The notes: generated by a model not told the origin, from the letters alone. 64,000 nt of DNA from Planctomycetota bacterium (GCA_016712285.1 JADJRK010000001.1:1054001-1118000), one strand, 5' to 3'. Positions 42,338 through 51,072 are shown, counted from the first letter of the stretch. Translations and numbers: made by a program.

Positions 42338-42802
42338 ATGCGCACCGGCGAAACCAAGAACAAGCGCAAGTTTGCTGTGGCTTCGCTTGATGCCATGGAC
42401 TCTGACATCGAGTCCATGCCGGCTGCGCCGTTTGGTGCTTTGATTGTCGTTGCCGACGACGAAATCGCCCTGAAAGAGTACGCCAAGATCGCCAAACGTC
42501 TGCTCGAAAGCGGCTGTGCATGGGCGACGCTCTATGCCGGCGGCAAGCGCACTCGCAAACTGCACGATGTCTTCGACAAGGCGATCGTGGACTACCAGCT
42601 CAAGAAAGACCCTGACGCTGAGATGATGACCAGCGGCGAGCCCGAAGACTCTCTTGAAGAAGCGGTCCGCGACGCCGTCTGGTTCGCACAGCCGACCTAC
42701 GGCGACGGCTATGCCGACTTGCTGGTGCTCGTGATCGGCGAAGACGAGGACAAGCTGGCTGAAAAAGCCGAGGCGTTTGCCAAGTCAGTTGCGGACGAGT
42801 AG
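42338..42802 (+). CDS. Hypothetical acidic protein downstream of Uma2
   Basis: 154 residues, no signal peptide. A beta strand GALIVVADDEIALKEYAKIAKRLLESGCAWATLYAGGKR, a KLHDVFDKAIVDYQLKKDPDAEMMTSGEPEDSLEEAVRDAVWFA segment and DLLVLVIGEDEDKL suggest an alternating alpha/beta fold. The layout weakly recalls short DUF7684-type proteins, which I cannot confirm. It follows Uma2 by 3 bases (start 42338), which implies translational coupling, and no other clue to function is present. Confidence 0.65.
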   Translation: MRTGETKNKRKFAVASLDAMDSDIESMPAAPFGALIVVADDEIALKEYAKIAKRLLESGCAWATLYAGGKRTRKLHDVFDKAIVDYQLKKDPDAEMMTSGEPEDSLEEAVRDAVWFAQPTYGDGYADLLVLVIGEDEDKLAEKAEAFAKSVADE

Positions 42803-42849
42803 GCGCCCCCTCGTGGCACCGCCCCGCGCCTGTTGTACCCTGCGCGCCC

Positions 42850-43401
42850 ATGCCCCTCGATTTCTCACTCTCGCAGATCACCCTGGAAGCCGTTGGCGGT
42901 GGCGTCCTGATTGCACTCGCGCGCGTGACCGACGTTTCGCTGGGTGTGCTGCGGCAAGCCAGCATTCGCGCCGGCCGCAGCAAACCGGCATGGATGCTCG
43001 GGTTTATTGAAGCGCTGATCTGGGTGTTCGTGGTCTCCAGCGTGGTGCAGAACCTGACGAACCCTGTGTACGCTGTGTTCTACGCGTTGGGCTTTGCCAG
43101 CGGTAGCTTTGTCGGCGTGATCCTTGAGGGCATGCTGGCCCGCGGCGAGCAGGTCGTGCGCATTTTCACGCACCGTGGCGACCAGATGGCGGCGCTGTTT
43201 CGCACCAAGGGCTATCGCGTGACGCAGTTCGAAGGCAAGGGGCTGCAAGGCCCGATCCAGCTCTTGTTCATCCACGTGCTGCGGCGTAAGGCGCTGCAGA
43301 TCAACGATCTCGCGCGCGACTGTGACCCGGACTGCTTCCTGGTCGTAGATGACGTGCGCAGCAGCAGCGCCGCCTTTCATGGCGGCGCCCTGCGCAAATG
43401 A
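42850..43401 (+). CDS. UPF0316 / DUF2179-type membrane protein
   Basis: 183 residues. Three N-terminal helices (GGGVLIALARVTDVSLGVLRQ, GFIEALIWVFVVSSVVQNL, PVYAVFYALGFASGSFVGVI) precede a soluble part with DQMAALFRTKGYRVTQFEGKGLQGPIQLLFIHVLRRKAL, matching the UPF0316/DUF2179 arrangement (DUF5698 helices plus YitT-like C domain). Function not established. The stop (43401) directly abuts the convergent DoxX stop (43402). Confidence 0.82.
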   Translation: MPLDFSLSQITLEAVGGGVLIALARVTDVSLGVLRQASIRAGRSKPAWMLGFIEALIWVFVVSSVVQNLTNPVYAVFYALGFASGSFVGVILEGMLARGEQVVRIFTHRGDQMAALFRTKGYRVTQFEGKGLQGPIQLLFIHVLRRKALQINDLARDCDPDCFLVVDDVRSSSAAFHGGALRK

Positions 43402-43836
43402 CTACTTGGCGGCTTTCACTTTCGCCCGGCGCCGCTTCAGTGCGGGCCACAACAGGCTGTCAAGCGAGAACCGCCCGCCGCCGGTAAACATGATCACGAA
43501 GAACACCAGCGCGTACAGCAACGCGAATTCCTGCTTTGCCCAGCCGTCGTCGGCATGCACGACAAACCCGGCAATCAACATCGTGAAAACGACAGGCGCC
43601 GCGGCGGCGCGGGTGAACAGGCCCAGCACGACCAGACCAGCGCAAACGAACTCGGCGCCGACTGTTGCAACAAGAGAAAGCCCCTGACCCAAACCCAGCG
43701 GGTCGGCGAATTCCCAGTTGCCGTTCAGGATTCGTTCCAGCTTGCCCCACCCGTGGGTCATCATGAACACGCCGGCCCCCACGCGCAGCATCAGCACGCC
43801 GATGGCGCGCAGCAGGCGCTCTGTCAGTTCGTTCAT
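43402..43836 (-). CDS. DoxX family membrane protein
   Basis: 144 residues from ATG 43836, with GGAGG 6 bases upstream; 4 helices. DoxX marks: RVGAGVFMMTHGWGKL at the start, GLSLVATVGAEFVCAGLVVLGLFTR, VVFTMLIAGFVVHADDGW and a Lys-rich C-terminus. Members are linked to redox and terminal-oxidase-like functions, but the activity of most is unknown. Directly convergent with the UPF0316 gene. Confidence 0.87.
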   Translation of the reverse strand: MNELTERLLRAIGVLMLRVGAGVFMMTHGWGKLERILNGNWEFADPLGLGQGLSLVATVGAEFVCAGLVVLGLFTRAAAAPVVFTMLIAGFVVHADDGWAKQEFALLYALVFFVIMFTGGGRFSLDSLLWPALKRRRAKVKAAK

Positions 43837-43964
43837 GGCTAACCTCCAGAAGGGGCAACAGGTGCCGTACACCCTACATTCCATCAACTTTGGCGGGATT
43901 TAACTTTCAGCACACTCAGCAAGCCCTATCCTTCGGCCCTTTCGGACCGATGCCCACGGGAACC

Positions 43965-46487
43965 ATGCACAAGCTTACGATCCCTTGCCTGTGCGCAGCC
44001 GCTTTCGTGCTGTGCCTGAATCCTTCCACTTCAGCGGCCGACCCGCACGCACAGCCGAGCCAAGGGGCGCTGAACGGCAAGCGCATACTGCTGAGCCCGG
44101 GCCACGGCTGGACGTGGCAGAACAGCAGCCTGTTCTGGTACACGCAGCGCGGCGTGACTCATGGGGTCGTGGAAGACTTCAGCAATGCAATGCTGGTGAT
44201 CGATTACCTGGCGCCCTACCTGACCAACGCGGGCGCCGAGGTCGTCATTCCTCGCGAGCGCAGCTACCAGACGAACGAGTTTGTAGGCGATGACGGAGAC
44301 GGCAGCTTCACCAGCACCGGCACCTGGACGCCCAGCACCAACGTTGCGGGCTATTGGGGCACGGGCTACCGCTGGGCAAATGCCAGCGCCTCTGAAACCG
44401 CCACGGCTCGCTGGAGTTTTGCGCTGGCCGCAGAAGGCCGCTATCCGGTCTACGTGCGCTTCACCGAGGGCACAGACCGGGTCACGGATGCGCTTTACCG
44501 CGTTTATCACGGCGCCGGCGTTGCCGAAGTTCGCGTCGACCAGAACATCCACCAGTACACCAGCCCTTACGACCCCGTCACCGAAGACAAGCACCTCGGC
44601 GGACGCTGGGTGTTTCTGGGCGAGTGGGAATTCACGCCGGCCAGCGGCATCGCCGTCGAGTTATCCAACCAGAGTACCAGCGGCAGCATCGTCGTTGCCG
44701 ACGCGGTCAAGGTTGGCGGCGGCATGGGCAGCATCGACCGTGGCGGGGGCGACAGCGGCCGCCCGCGCTGGGAAGAGTGCGCCCGCTACTTCGCCGAGTA
44801 CCAGGGGCTTCCCAGCAGCGTGTGGGACGTCGCCGGCAGCGACGACAGCAGCGACAACGTCGGCACGCCTTCGCGCCAGTTGCTGTGGTGGGGCGACTTC
44901 GATCTGCACTTTGCGCTGCACAGCAACGCCGACGGCGGCGCGGGCGCGGCACGCGGCACCACAACGTACACCTACGACAACTCCAGCACCCCGACGCACC
45001 CGCAATCACTGATCGACGCCAGTGTGGCATTCGCCACCCGCGTGCAGAACGAGTGCATGCGCGTGAACAACGCCTGGGCCGCGGCCAACGGCGATACGTG
45101 GCAGGATCGCGGCTTGAACACCGCCAACTTTGGCGAAGTGCGCCGCAACACCAAGACTCCGTCGTGCCTGCTGGAAAGCTGCTTTCACAACAACGCGCAG
45201 GATGCGTGGTACCTGCGCAACCCGAAGTGGCGCCACGACACCGCCCGCGCCATCTACAAAGCCATCGCCCGCTACTTCAATGCCGGCGCCGTGGTCCTGC
45301 CTCTGCCGCCCACGCACCTGCGGGCGATCAACACCGGTGCCGGCGAGATTACGCTTGGCTGGCAGGCGCAAGCCGACGCGATGGAGCCCACCGCGACGCC
45401 CACCGGCTATCGTGTCTTCCTGAGCAATGACGGGTTTGCCTTCGACGACGGACGCACCGCCAACGCCGGGCCCGGCCACGTGCTGAGCGGCTTGGCCACC
45501 GGGCAGACTGTCTATGCCCGAGTCACCGCTACCAACGCCGGCGGCGAAAGCCTGTGGTCTGAAGTTGTGTGCGCGCGCACGCCAGACACAGCCGCGCAGG
45601 GTCTTGCCACGCCGCTTCTGATTGTTGGCGGGTATGACCGGCTTGACGAGTTCACATGGTACCAGCAGGGCGCGACGAACCGCACCGGCGACATGCACAT
45701 GCGCAATCAGTTCGACTCCGTACGCCGTCACGCGCAGGCAGCTGCGCAGGCCTCAACAACGGGCGGCGGTGCGTATTTCTTCGATGGCGCCAGCAACGAA
45801 GCGGTTGCCGCCGGCGCCGTCTCGCTGGCGGGCTACGGCCTGGTTGATTGGGTGCTCGGCAACGAAAGCCGCGCCGACGAAACATTCTCTGCGGCTGAAC
45901 AGGCGCTCGTCAGCACATATCTGACGGGCGGTGGCAAGCTGTTTGTCAGCGGCGCCGAAATCGGGTGGGACCTTGGGCATGCCACGGGCTCCAGTGCCGC
46001 CGACCGCGCCTTCTACAACGGCGTGCTGGAAGCCGCCTATGTGTCTGACGACAGCAACGACTACAGCGTCTCCGGCCTCAGCGGCGGGCCGTTCGCAGGT
46101 CTTGCGCTGACCTTCGACGACGGCACCGGCAGCAGCTACAGCGTGGACTATCCGGATGTAATCGCCGCCACGGGCTCATCGGCAGCAATCCTTGAGTACA
46201 GCCCGGGCGTGGTGGCCGGAGTGCAGGGCGCCGGCACGATCGTGCTTGGTTTTCCGTTCGAGACGATCAACGAAGGCGCTGCCCGCAATGCACTGATGCA
46301 GTCGGTGCTGCGCGAATCGCTGCCCGCGTACACTGGAGTGCACCCTACGACTCCCCCACCGGGCGGCTCGGGCTCGTCCGGCAACGACGGCGGCGATGAC
46401 GACGGCGGCTGCGCGGTGTCGCCCGTTTCGGCGTCACCGATTGTGCTTTGCCTGCTGGCTGTCTGGACGCGCCGCCGCAAAAAGTAG
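43965..46487 (+). CDS. Secreted multidomain N-acetylmuramoyl-L-alanine amidase-like protein
   Basis: From ATG 43965, 840 residues. Signal peptide (about 1-24). The amidase_3 domain starts KRILLSPGHGWT (zinc His) and is interrupted at about 105-250 by a beta-sandwich like golvesin C-terminal domains (TATARWSFALAAEGRYPVYVRF ... IVVADAVKV); the amidase resumes with FALHSNADG and ...LLESCFHNN (catalytic Glu). Then a fibronectin III domain (about 445-540), a GATase/ThuA-like domain (about 545-785), an Asp/Gly-rich linker and a C-terminal GCAVSP + helix + RRRKK sorting-type tail. It probably cleaves cell-wall stem peptides outside the cell. Confidence 0.83.
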   Translation: MHKLTIPCLCAAAFVLCLNPSTSAADPHAQPSQGALNGKRILLSPGHGWTWQNSSLFWYTQRGVTHGVVEDFSNAMLVIDYLAPYLTNAGAEVVIPRERSYQTNEFVGDDGDGSFTSTGTWTPSTNVAGYWGTGYRWANASASETATARWSFALAAEGRYPVYVRFTEGTDRVTDALYRVYHGAGVAEVRVDQNIHQYTSPYDPVTEDKHLGGRWVFLGEWEFTPASGIAVELSNQSTSGSIVVADAVKVGGGMGSIDRGGGDSGRPRWEECARYFAEYQGLPSSVWDVAGSDDSSDNVGTPSRQLLWWGDFDLHFALHSNADGGAGAARGTTTYTYDNSSTPTHPQSLIDASVAFATRVQNECMRVNNAWAAANGDTWQDRGLNTANFGEVRRNTKTPSCLLESCFHNNAQDAWYLRNPKWRHDTARAIYKAIARYFNAGAVVLPLPPTHLRAINTGAGEITLGWQAQADAMEPTATPTGYRVFLSNDGFAFDDGRTANAGPGHVLSGLATGQTVYARVTATNAGGESLWSEVVCARTPDTAAQGLATPLLIVGGYDRLDEFTWYQQGATNRTGDMHMRNQFDSVRRHAQAAAQASTTGGGAYFFDGASNEAVAAGAVSLAGYGLVDWVLGNESRADETFSAAEQALVSTYLTGGGKLFVSGAEIGWDLGHATGSSAADRAFYNGVLEAAYVSDDSNDYSVSGLSGGPFAGLALTFDDGTGSSYSVDYPDVIAATGSSAAILEYSPGVVAGVQGAGTIVLGFPFETINEGAARNALMQSVLRESLPAYTGVHPTTPPPGGSGSSGNDGGDDDGGCAVSPVSASPIVLCLLAVWTRRRKK

Positions 46488-46511
46488 GGTCGCCTGCTTC
46501 AACCCGTCGCT

Positions 46512-46537
46512 TCCGCCTTCGCCTAGGCTTCGGCGGA
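46512..46537. repeat. 26-bp imperfect palindrome between convergent genes
   Basis: TCCGCCTTCGCCT and AGGCTTCGGCGGA are inverted repeats with three mismatches in the middle of the arm, around a GCCTAGGC centre. It may be a bidirectional terminator for the amidase and scpA genes, or a mobile-type repeat. Confidence 0.5.
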
Positions 46538-46552
46538 CGACGGCGCTACCGA

Positions 46553-47308
46553 CTATGCCTTGGCTTCGTCGGGCAGTCTGGGATCCTGTTCGATGGGTTG
46601 CGGCGGGCCGATCTTGATTTCGCCGCCTTCGGACTGCTCGATACTGATTTCGTTCTGCTTGACCATCTCGAGCAACGCAAGAAAGTTGCCGATCACAGCA
46701 TCCTTGCTGCGGCCGGGTCCCACGAGCGCCGAGAAGTCAATGCGGCCCGTGGTCTTAAGCTGTGCCAGGATCTGGTCGATGTACCAGCGCACCGGCTTAT
46801 CGGAAAAGTCGATCAGGTGGGGCTTGGGCGCCTTGATCTCGCCGTACAGGCGATGAAACACGCGGTACAGGTCTACGACGCTGATGTCTTCGATGTAGGT
46901 GTCGTTGCTGGTCTCGGCGGTCTCGGCCGACAGCAACCCCCCGGGGCGCGCGTGTCGTCTTGCCTGCTCGTCGCAGCGGTCGCCCAGCAGCGCCGCCATG
47001 TCGCGAATGCGCTTGTACTCCAGCAGCTGCTTGACCAGCCGCGCGCGCTCTTGTTCCGCCTGGCCGCCCTGGGTGCTGCGGGCCAGCACGAGGTCGCTTT
47101 TGAGCTTGAGCAGAGACGCGGCCATCGACAGAAACTCGCCCGCATACTCAAGGTCAATGGTCTGCATGTTTTCGAGCTCAACGACGTACTGCTCGGCGAT
47201 CTCGGCGACCGGCAGGTCGTAGATGTCCACCTCGGCGCGGCGGCACAGGTACAGCAGCAGGTCCAGCGGGCCGGTGTACACCGAAGTGTTGACGCGAACC
47301 TCGGTCAT
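46553..47308 (-). CDS. scpA: Segregation and condensation protein A
   Basis: 251 residues from ATG 47308. It bridges SMC and ScpB in the chromosome-condensing complex. VYTGPLDLLLYLCRRAEVDIYDLPVAEIAEQYV is the kleisin N-terminus; a central Gln/Arg-rich part and a C-terminal wHTH (ALVGPGRSKDAVIGNFLALLEMVKQNEISIEQ) follow. No smc or scpB gene lies in the window. Its start overlaps the M50 protease stop by 4 bp (ATGA). Confidence 0.92.
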   Translation of the reverse strand: MTEVRVNTSVYTGPLDLLLYLCRRAEVDIYDLPVAEIAEQYVVELENMQTIDLEYAGEFLSMAASLLKLKSDLVLARSTQGGQAEQERARLVKQLLEYKRIRDMAALLGDRCDEQARRHARPGGLLSAETAETSNDTYIEDISVVDLYRVFHRLYGEIKAPKPHLIDFSDKPVRWYIDQILAQLKTTGRIDFSALVGPGRSKDAVIGNFLALLEMVKQNEISIEQSEGGEIKIGPPQPIEQDPRLPDEAKA

Positions 47309-48051
47309 GTGCCCCCCAGCGCCTTGAACAGCCAACCCGTGAGATCCACCGCAAAGAACATGAACAGCATGCTGATCGGCTTGGCCAGAAGAAACCAGGC
47401 AACCAGCACGAAGATCATCATGCCGTAGGGACGAAGCTGGTTGAAGACCTCACGGCCGCGCGGGTTCAAGAAATAGTACAGCACGTTGCCGCCATCCACG
47501 CCGGGGATCGGCAGCAGGTTGATCGCACCCAGCAAGATGTTGATCAGCATCATGCGGTACGCAAGGTGCGCCAGCAGCGCGAGCGCGATCGAGGTTTCGC
47601 CCGCGTGAAACTGAAACGGGTGCAGGACCAGCGCGCCACCGGTCTTGGCCGCGATCAGGATTGCCAGCGCCAGGATGATCACACCGGCAATCGCACCGAC
47701 AAGGTTGCCGCCAGGGCCGGCAAGGCTGACAAGGGCCTGGTCGCGCAGCGGGTGGCGCATCTTGCCGGGGTTCACGGGCACCCAGGCAAACCCGATCGGC
47801 CAGCCCATCGTAAACACCGTGAGCACCGGCAGGCCCACCGTGGCGAACAGGTTGAAGTAATTGTCTTTGTCCACATGGCGAATCGGGTTGATGCTGCGCT
47901 TGCCCAGCAGATAGGCGGTGTCGTCGCCCTTCCACCATGCCATCCACGCGTGGCCGCCCTCGTGCAGACCGATCGTGAGAAACCAGCAGATCAGCCACAG
48001 CAGGGCGCTGGTCATGTCCACATCGCTCAAACTCAGGGCGAGATGGTTCAT
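47305..48051 (-). CDS. Site-2 protease-like M50 family membrane metalloprotease
   Basis: 248 residues, about 6 helices. Zinc-binding HEGGH (His30, Glu31, His34) and the NLLPIPGVDGGNVL motif holding the third ligand Asp mark the M50 family; it lacks the PDZ domain of RseP. The exact substrate is unknown. ATG 48051 overlaps the dapF stop by 4 bp (ATGA), and its stop overlaps scpA. A frame-open extension upstream was rejected because it lies within dapF. Confidence 0.9.
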   Translation of the reverse strand: MNHLALSLSDVDMTSALLWLICWFLTIGLHEGGHAWMAWWKGDDTAYLLGKRSINPIRHVDKDNYFNLFATVGLPVLTVFTMGWPIGFAWVPVNPGKMRHPLRDQALVSLAGPGGNLVGAIAGVIILALAILIAAKTGGALVLHPFQFHAGETSIALALLAHLAYRMMLINILLGAINLLPIPGVDGGNVLYYFLNPRGREVFNQLRPYGMMIFVLVAWFLLAKPISMLFMFFAVDLTGWLFKALGGT

Positions 48052-48902
48052 GCAGGCCACACCCCCGAGAACACTTCGCGTGCGGGACCTGTTTTGTAGA
48101 CGCAGGTGTCTTTCTCGTTCCAGTGCATCTCGAGGTCGCCGCCGAGCAGCTTGATCTTCACCTTGCGGCCAGCCAATCCGTTCAGGTTCGCGGCGACACA
48201 AACGGCAGAAGCGCCGGTGCCGCAGGCTAGCGTCTCGCCCGCGCCGCGTTCCCAGGTGCGCTGGTGCAGAACTCTTTCACTTTCGCGGTACACGAACTCG
48301 ACGTTGGTGCGGCGCGGAAACCACTCGTGGTTTTCGATCAGCGGCCCGATGCCGTGCACAAGTTCTTTGCTCGGCGGCTCAGGAAGAAAGATGACGCAGT
48401 GCGGGTTACCCATGCTCACGCACGTGATTGCGAATTCGTGCCCGCCCACATGCAGCGGCAAGCCAACGACCATGCCCTCAGGCTCGCCGGCCATGGGGAT
48501 CTGCGACCGCAACAACCGCGGCTCGCCCATGTTGACCTGCACCTTGGCGGCGACGTGCTTGCCCTTGGTCGGCGTCACCTTCACGTGCAACACGCCGGCC
48601 CCCGTCTCAATCGAGAACTCTTCTTTACGCTCAAGGTTGCGGTCGTACAGGTATTTGGCCACGCATCGCAGCCCGTTGCCGCACATCTCGGATTCGCTGC
48701 CATCGCTGTTGAACATCTGCATGCGGTGCTTGACACCCTTGATGCGGCTGGTGCGAATCAGGATCAGGCCGTCGCTGCCGACGCCGAAGTGCCGGTCACT
48801 GATCGCGCGGGCCAGCTTGCTCAGGCCTTTGGGCGCGGCTTTGCGGGCATCGACGTAGACATAGTCGTTGCCGATGCCTTCCATTTTCACGAACGAAAAC
48901 AT
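48048..48902 (-). CDS. dapF: Diaminopimelate epimerase
   Basis: It epimerises LL- to meso-diaminopimelate for lysine and peptidoglycan. 284 residues. The two catalytic cysteines are Cys74 in SESEMCGNGLRC and Cys227 in ETLACGTGASAVC; FVKMEGIGNDYVYVDA is the N-terminal signature. It is the first gene of a tight trio with the M50 protease and scpA. Confidence 0.96.
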   Translation of the reverse strand: MFSFVKMEGIGNDYVYVDARKAAPKGLSKLARAISDRHFGVGSDGLILIRTSRIKGVKHRMQMFNSDGSESEMCGNGLRCVAKYLYDRNLERKEEFSIETGAGVLHVKVTPTKGKHVAAKVQVNMGEPRLLRSQIPMAGEPEGMVVGLPLHVGGHEFAITCVSMGNPHCVIFLPEPPSKELVHGIGPLIENHEWFPRRTNVEFVYRESERVLHQRTWERGAGETLACGTGASAVCVAANLNGLAGRKVKIKLLGGDLEMHWNEKDTCVYKTGPAREVFSGVWPA

Positions 48903-48938
48903 GCCATCTCCGACATCGCAACGGCCGGCGTTGCGCGC

Positions 48939-49406
48939 CTATTCCGGGCGTTTGATCTCAAGGCCGTCCATCGGCTCGATGTTGCCGGCAAAGTCGAACC
49001 CGCCCTCGCAGCGGACGTTCAGGGTGCCGCGCGCGTCTTTGCCAACCAGGGCGTTGCCCTGCAGCACTCGAAACCACTGGGCGCCCTGTTCACGGGCGCG
49101 GGCCTCGTCAAAACCGATGGTCGTCACGCGCTTGAGCCGCCCCTGCACTACCTTGCCGGACTTGTCTACTTCAAGGTACAGCGTGTTGATCACCGTGAAA
49201 TCGCCGCCGGAGCCGGCGCTGTGGTAGTTCACGAGCTTCAGGCTGGTGTTGTCACCCTCGACCCAGCTTGCGCGAAAGGCCTCGCCGTCTTTCTCTTCGA
49301 CAAACAGCTTCCAGCCTTCGCCCCATTCCTCAAGACGGAAATATTGCTCTGCACTCGCACATCCAACCAGCAGCGCGAGCAGCAACGTGCAGATGACGGA
49401 TTTCAT
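48939..49406 (-). CDS. Lipoprotein, function unknown
   Basis: 155 residues. Lipobox LLVGC gives Cys16 as the modified residue, with a GGAGG site before ATG 49406. The mature part is beta-rich, e.g. YFRLEEWGEGWKLFVEEKDG, NTLYLEVDKSGKVVQGRLKRV, GTLNVRCEGGFDFAGNI. No motif recognised. It sits between fabF and dapF on the same strand. Confidence 0.7.
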   Translation of the reverse strand: MKSVICTLLLALLVGCASAEQYFRLEEWGEGWKLFVEEKDGEAFRASWVEGDNTSLKLVNYHSAGSGGDFTVINTLYLEVDKSGKVVQGRLKRVTTIGFDEARAREQGAQWFRVLQGNALVGKDARGTLNVRCEGGFDFAGNIEPMDGLEIKRPE

Positions 49407-49441
49407 GCAAAGCCTCCGCTGCCCAGTGTATGGGCTCGTGA

Positions 49442-49458
49442 CCGGCTGGGCCAGCCGG
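49442..49458 (-). terminator. Possible hairpin downstream of fabF
   Basis: CCGGCT and AGCCGG pair across a short GGGCC loop, starting 5 bases from the fabF stop. There is no T-tract, so its function is doubtful. Confidence 0.25.
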
Positions 49459-49463
49459 GATGG

Positions 49464-50717
49464 CTAAACGTATTTCTTCAGCGCGATGGTGGCGTTATGG
49501 CCGCCGAAACCGAAGCTGTTGGACAACGCGGCGCGCACCGTGGCCTTGCGGCCCTCATGGGGCACGTAATCGAGGTCGAGGCCTTCTTCGGGCTGGTTCA
49601 GGTTGCGCGTCGGTGGGGCCAGGTCGTTGCGCACCGCCAACGCGGTCGCCACCAGCTCGACTGCGCCGGAAGCGCCCAGAAGGTGGCCGACCATGCTCTT
49701 GGTGCTGCTGACCATCAACTTGCGCGCGTGATCGCCGAATGCCTGCTTGATGGCAAGCGTCTCGCTGCGGTCGTTGTACTCGGTGCTGGTGCCATGCGCG
49801 TTGATGTAATCAAAGTCCGTGGCGGCCAGCCCGGAGTCTTTCACCGCCATCTCCATGCTGCGGCGGGCGCCTTCACCGTCTTCGCTGGGGGACGTGATGT
49901 GGAAGGCATCGTCAGTCATGCCGAACCCGGCAACTTCGGCATAGATCTTCGCGCCACGGGCCTTGGCATGCTCCAGTTCTTCAAACACAAGTACGCCGGC
50001 ACCTTCGCCCATGACAAACCCGTCGCGGTCCTTGTCGAAAGGACGGCTGGCGTGGCTGGGGTCGTCGTTGCGCGTGCTCATGGCGCGTGCGGCACAGAAA
50101 CCGGCCATGCCCAACACGGTGCATGCGGCTTCACTGCCGCCGGCAAACACGATGTCGGCATCGCCATACTGGATCGTGCGCAACGCCATACCCAGCGCGT
50201 GGTTGGCCGACGTGCAGGCGCTGGCTGTGGCAAAGTTGGGACCCTTGAGGCCAAAGCGGATGGCCACGTTGCCGGCTGCCGCATTCAGCATCATCTTGGG
50301 CACGAAGAACGGGTTGACGCGGCGCGGGCCGCGCTCAATCAGCGTCTTGGTGCCGTCGTAGATTTCTTCCAGGCCGCCGATGCCGCTGCCGATGATGCAG
50401 CCGACGCGCGTGCGGTCGGTGTTTTCAAGGTTCAGCGCCGAGTCCTTCAGCGCTTCGCCCGCGGCGACCACGGCGAAATGCACCACCGGGTCAGTCTGGC
50501 GCGCGTATTTGCGGTCATTCAACAGGGCCACAGCGTCAAAGTTCTTGACGCGTCCTGCGATGGTCGTGGTGAGCCCGGCCTCGACGAAATCGGGGCAATG
50601 GTCAATGCCGTTGGCACCCTTGATCACGGCGTCCCAGAACGACGGCACGTCGTTGCCGATGGCAGAGACCACACCAAGGCCGGTGATGACAACGCGTCGG
50701 CGACCGTTGTTGAACAT
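49464..50717 (-). CDS. fabF: 3-oxoacyl-ACP synthase II
   Basis: It condenses malonyl-ACP with acyl-ACP in chain elongation. 417 residues, family length. RRVVITGLGVVSAIGND start, catalytic Cys168 in TASACTSA, His in INAHGTSTEYND and His in STKSMVGHLLGASG. SFGFGGHNATIA near the end. It lies downstream of acpP with a hairpin in the 97-base gap. Confidence 0.96.
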   Translation of the reverse strand: MFNNGRRRVVITGLGVVSAIGNDVPSFWDAVIKGANGIDHCPDFVEAGLTTTIAGRVKNFDAVALLNDRKYARQTDPVVHFAVVAAGEALKDSALNLENTDRTRVGCIIGSGIGGLEEIYDGTKTLIERGPRRVNPFFVPKMMLNAAAGNVAIRFGLKGPNFATASACTSANHALGMALRTIQYGDADIVFAGGSEAACTVLGMAGFCAARAMSTRNDDPSHASRPFDKDRDGFVMGEGAGVLVFEELEHAKARGAKIYAEVAGFGMTDDAFHITSPSEDGEGARRSMEMAVKDSGLAATDFDYINAHGTSTEYNDRSETLAIKQAFGDHARKLMVSSTKSMVGHLLGASGAVELVATALAVRNDLAPPTRNLNQPEEGLDLDYVPHEGRKATVRAALSNSFGFGGHNATIALKKYV

Positions 50718-50749
50718 GCTTGGTTCCCGTCAGGCCCGGAAGGCGCAGA

Positions 50750-50798
50750 AAGCAAACCGGGCAAGCAACCGGCCGAAGCCTCGTCGCTGCTTGCCCGG
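50750..50798 (-). terminator. Hairpin with T-rich tail between acpP and fabF (attenuator-like)
   Basis: CCGGGCAAGCA (50757-50767) and TGCTTGCCCGG (50788-50798) form a perfect 11-bp stem with a 20-base loop. On the minus strand TTTGCTTTCTG follows, so it can act as a partial terminator after acpP and before fabF. Confidence 0.55.
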
Positions 50799-50814
50799 AT
50801 AGTGATCCAGGATG

Positions 50815-51072
50815 CTACGACGCCTTGTTGGCCGACTTGTCTTCGATGTACTTGACCGCGTCCCCCACGGTCTGGATTTTCTCAGCGTCTTCGTCCGGGA
50901 TGTTCAATTCAAACTCATCCTCGAACTCCATCACGAGTTCCACTGTGTCGAGGCTGTCGGCTCCGAGATCGTTTACGAATGAAGTTTCCATCGTGACCTT
51001 GTCGCGGCTGACACCCATCTGGTCACACACGATCTGGATCACCGACTCTTCGATTTCTTCCCGTGTCGGCAC
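50815..51072 (-). CDS. acpP: Acyl carrier protein
   Basis: 85 residues; GTG start with AAGGAAGAG upstream. The 4'-phosphopantetheine-binding Ser40 is in GADSLDTVELVMEFEDEF. It carries acyl chains for FabD, FabH, FabG and FabF, encoded in the same cluster. The terminator-like hairpin after it can leave more acpP than fabF message. Confidence 0.96.
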   Translation of the reverse strand: MPTREEIEESVIQIVCDQMGVSRDKVTMETSFVNDLGADSLDTVELVMEFEDEFELNIPDEDAEKIQTVGDAVKYIEDKSANKAS

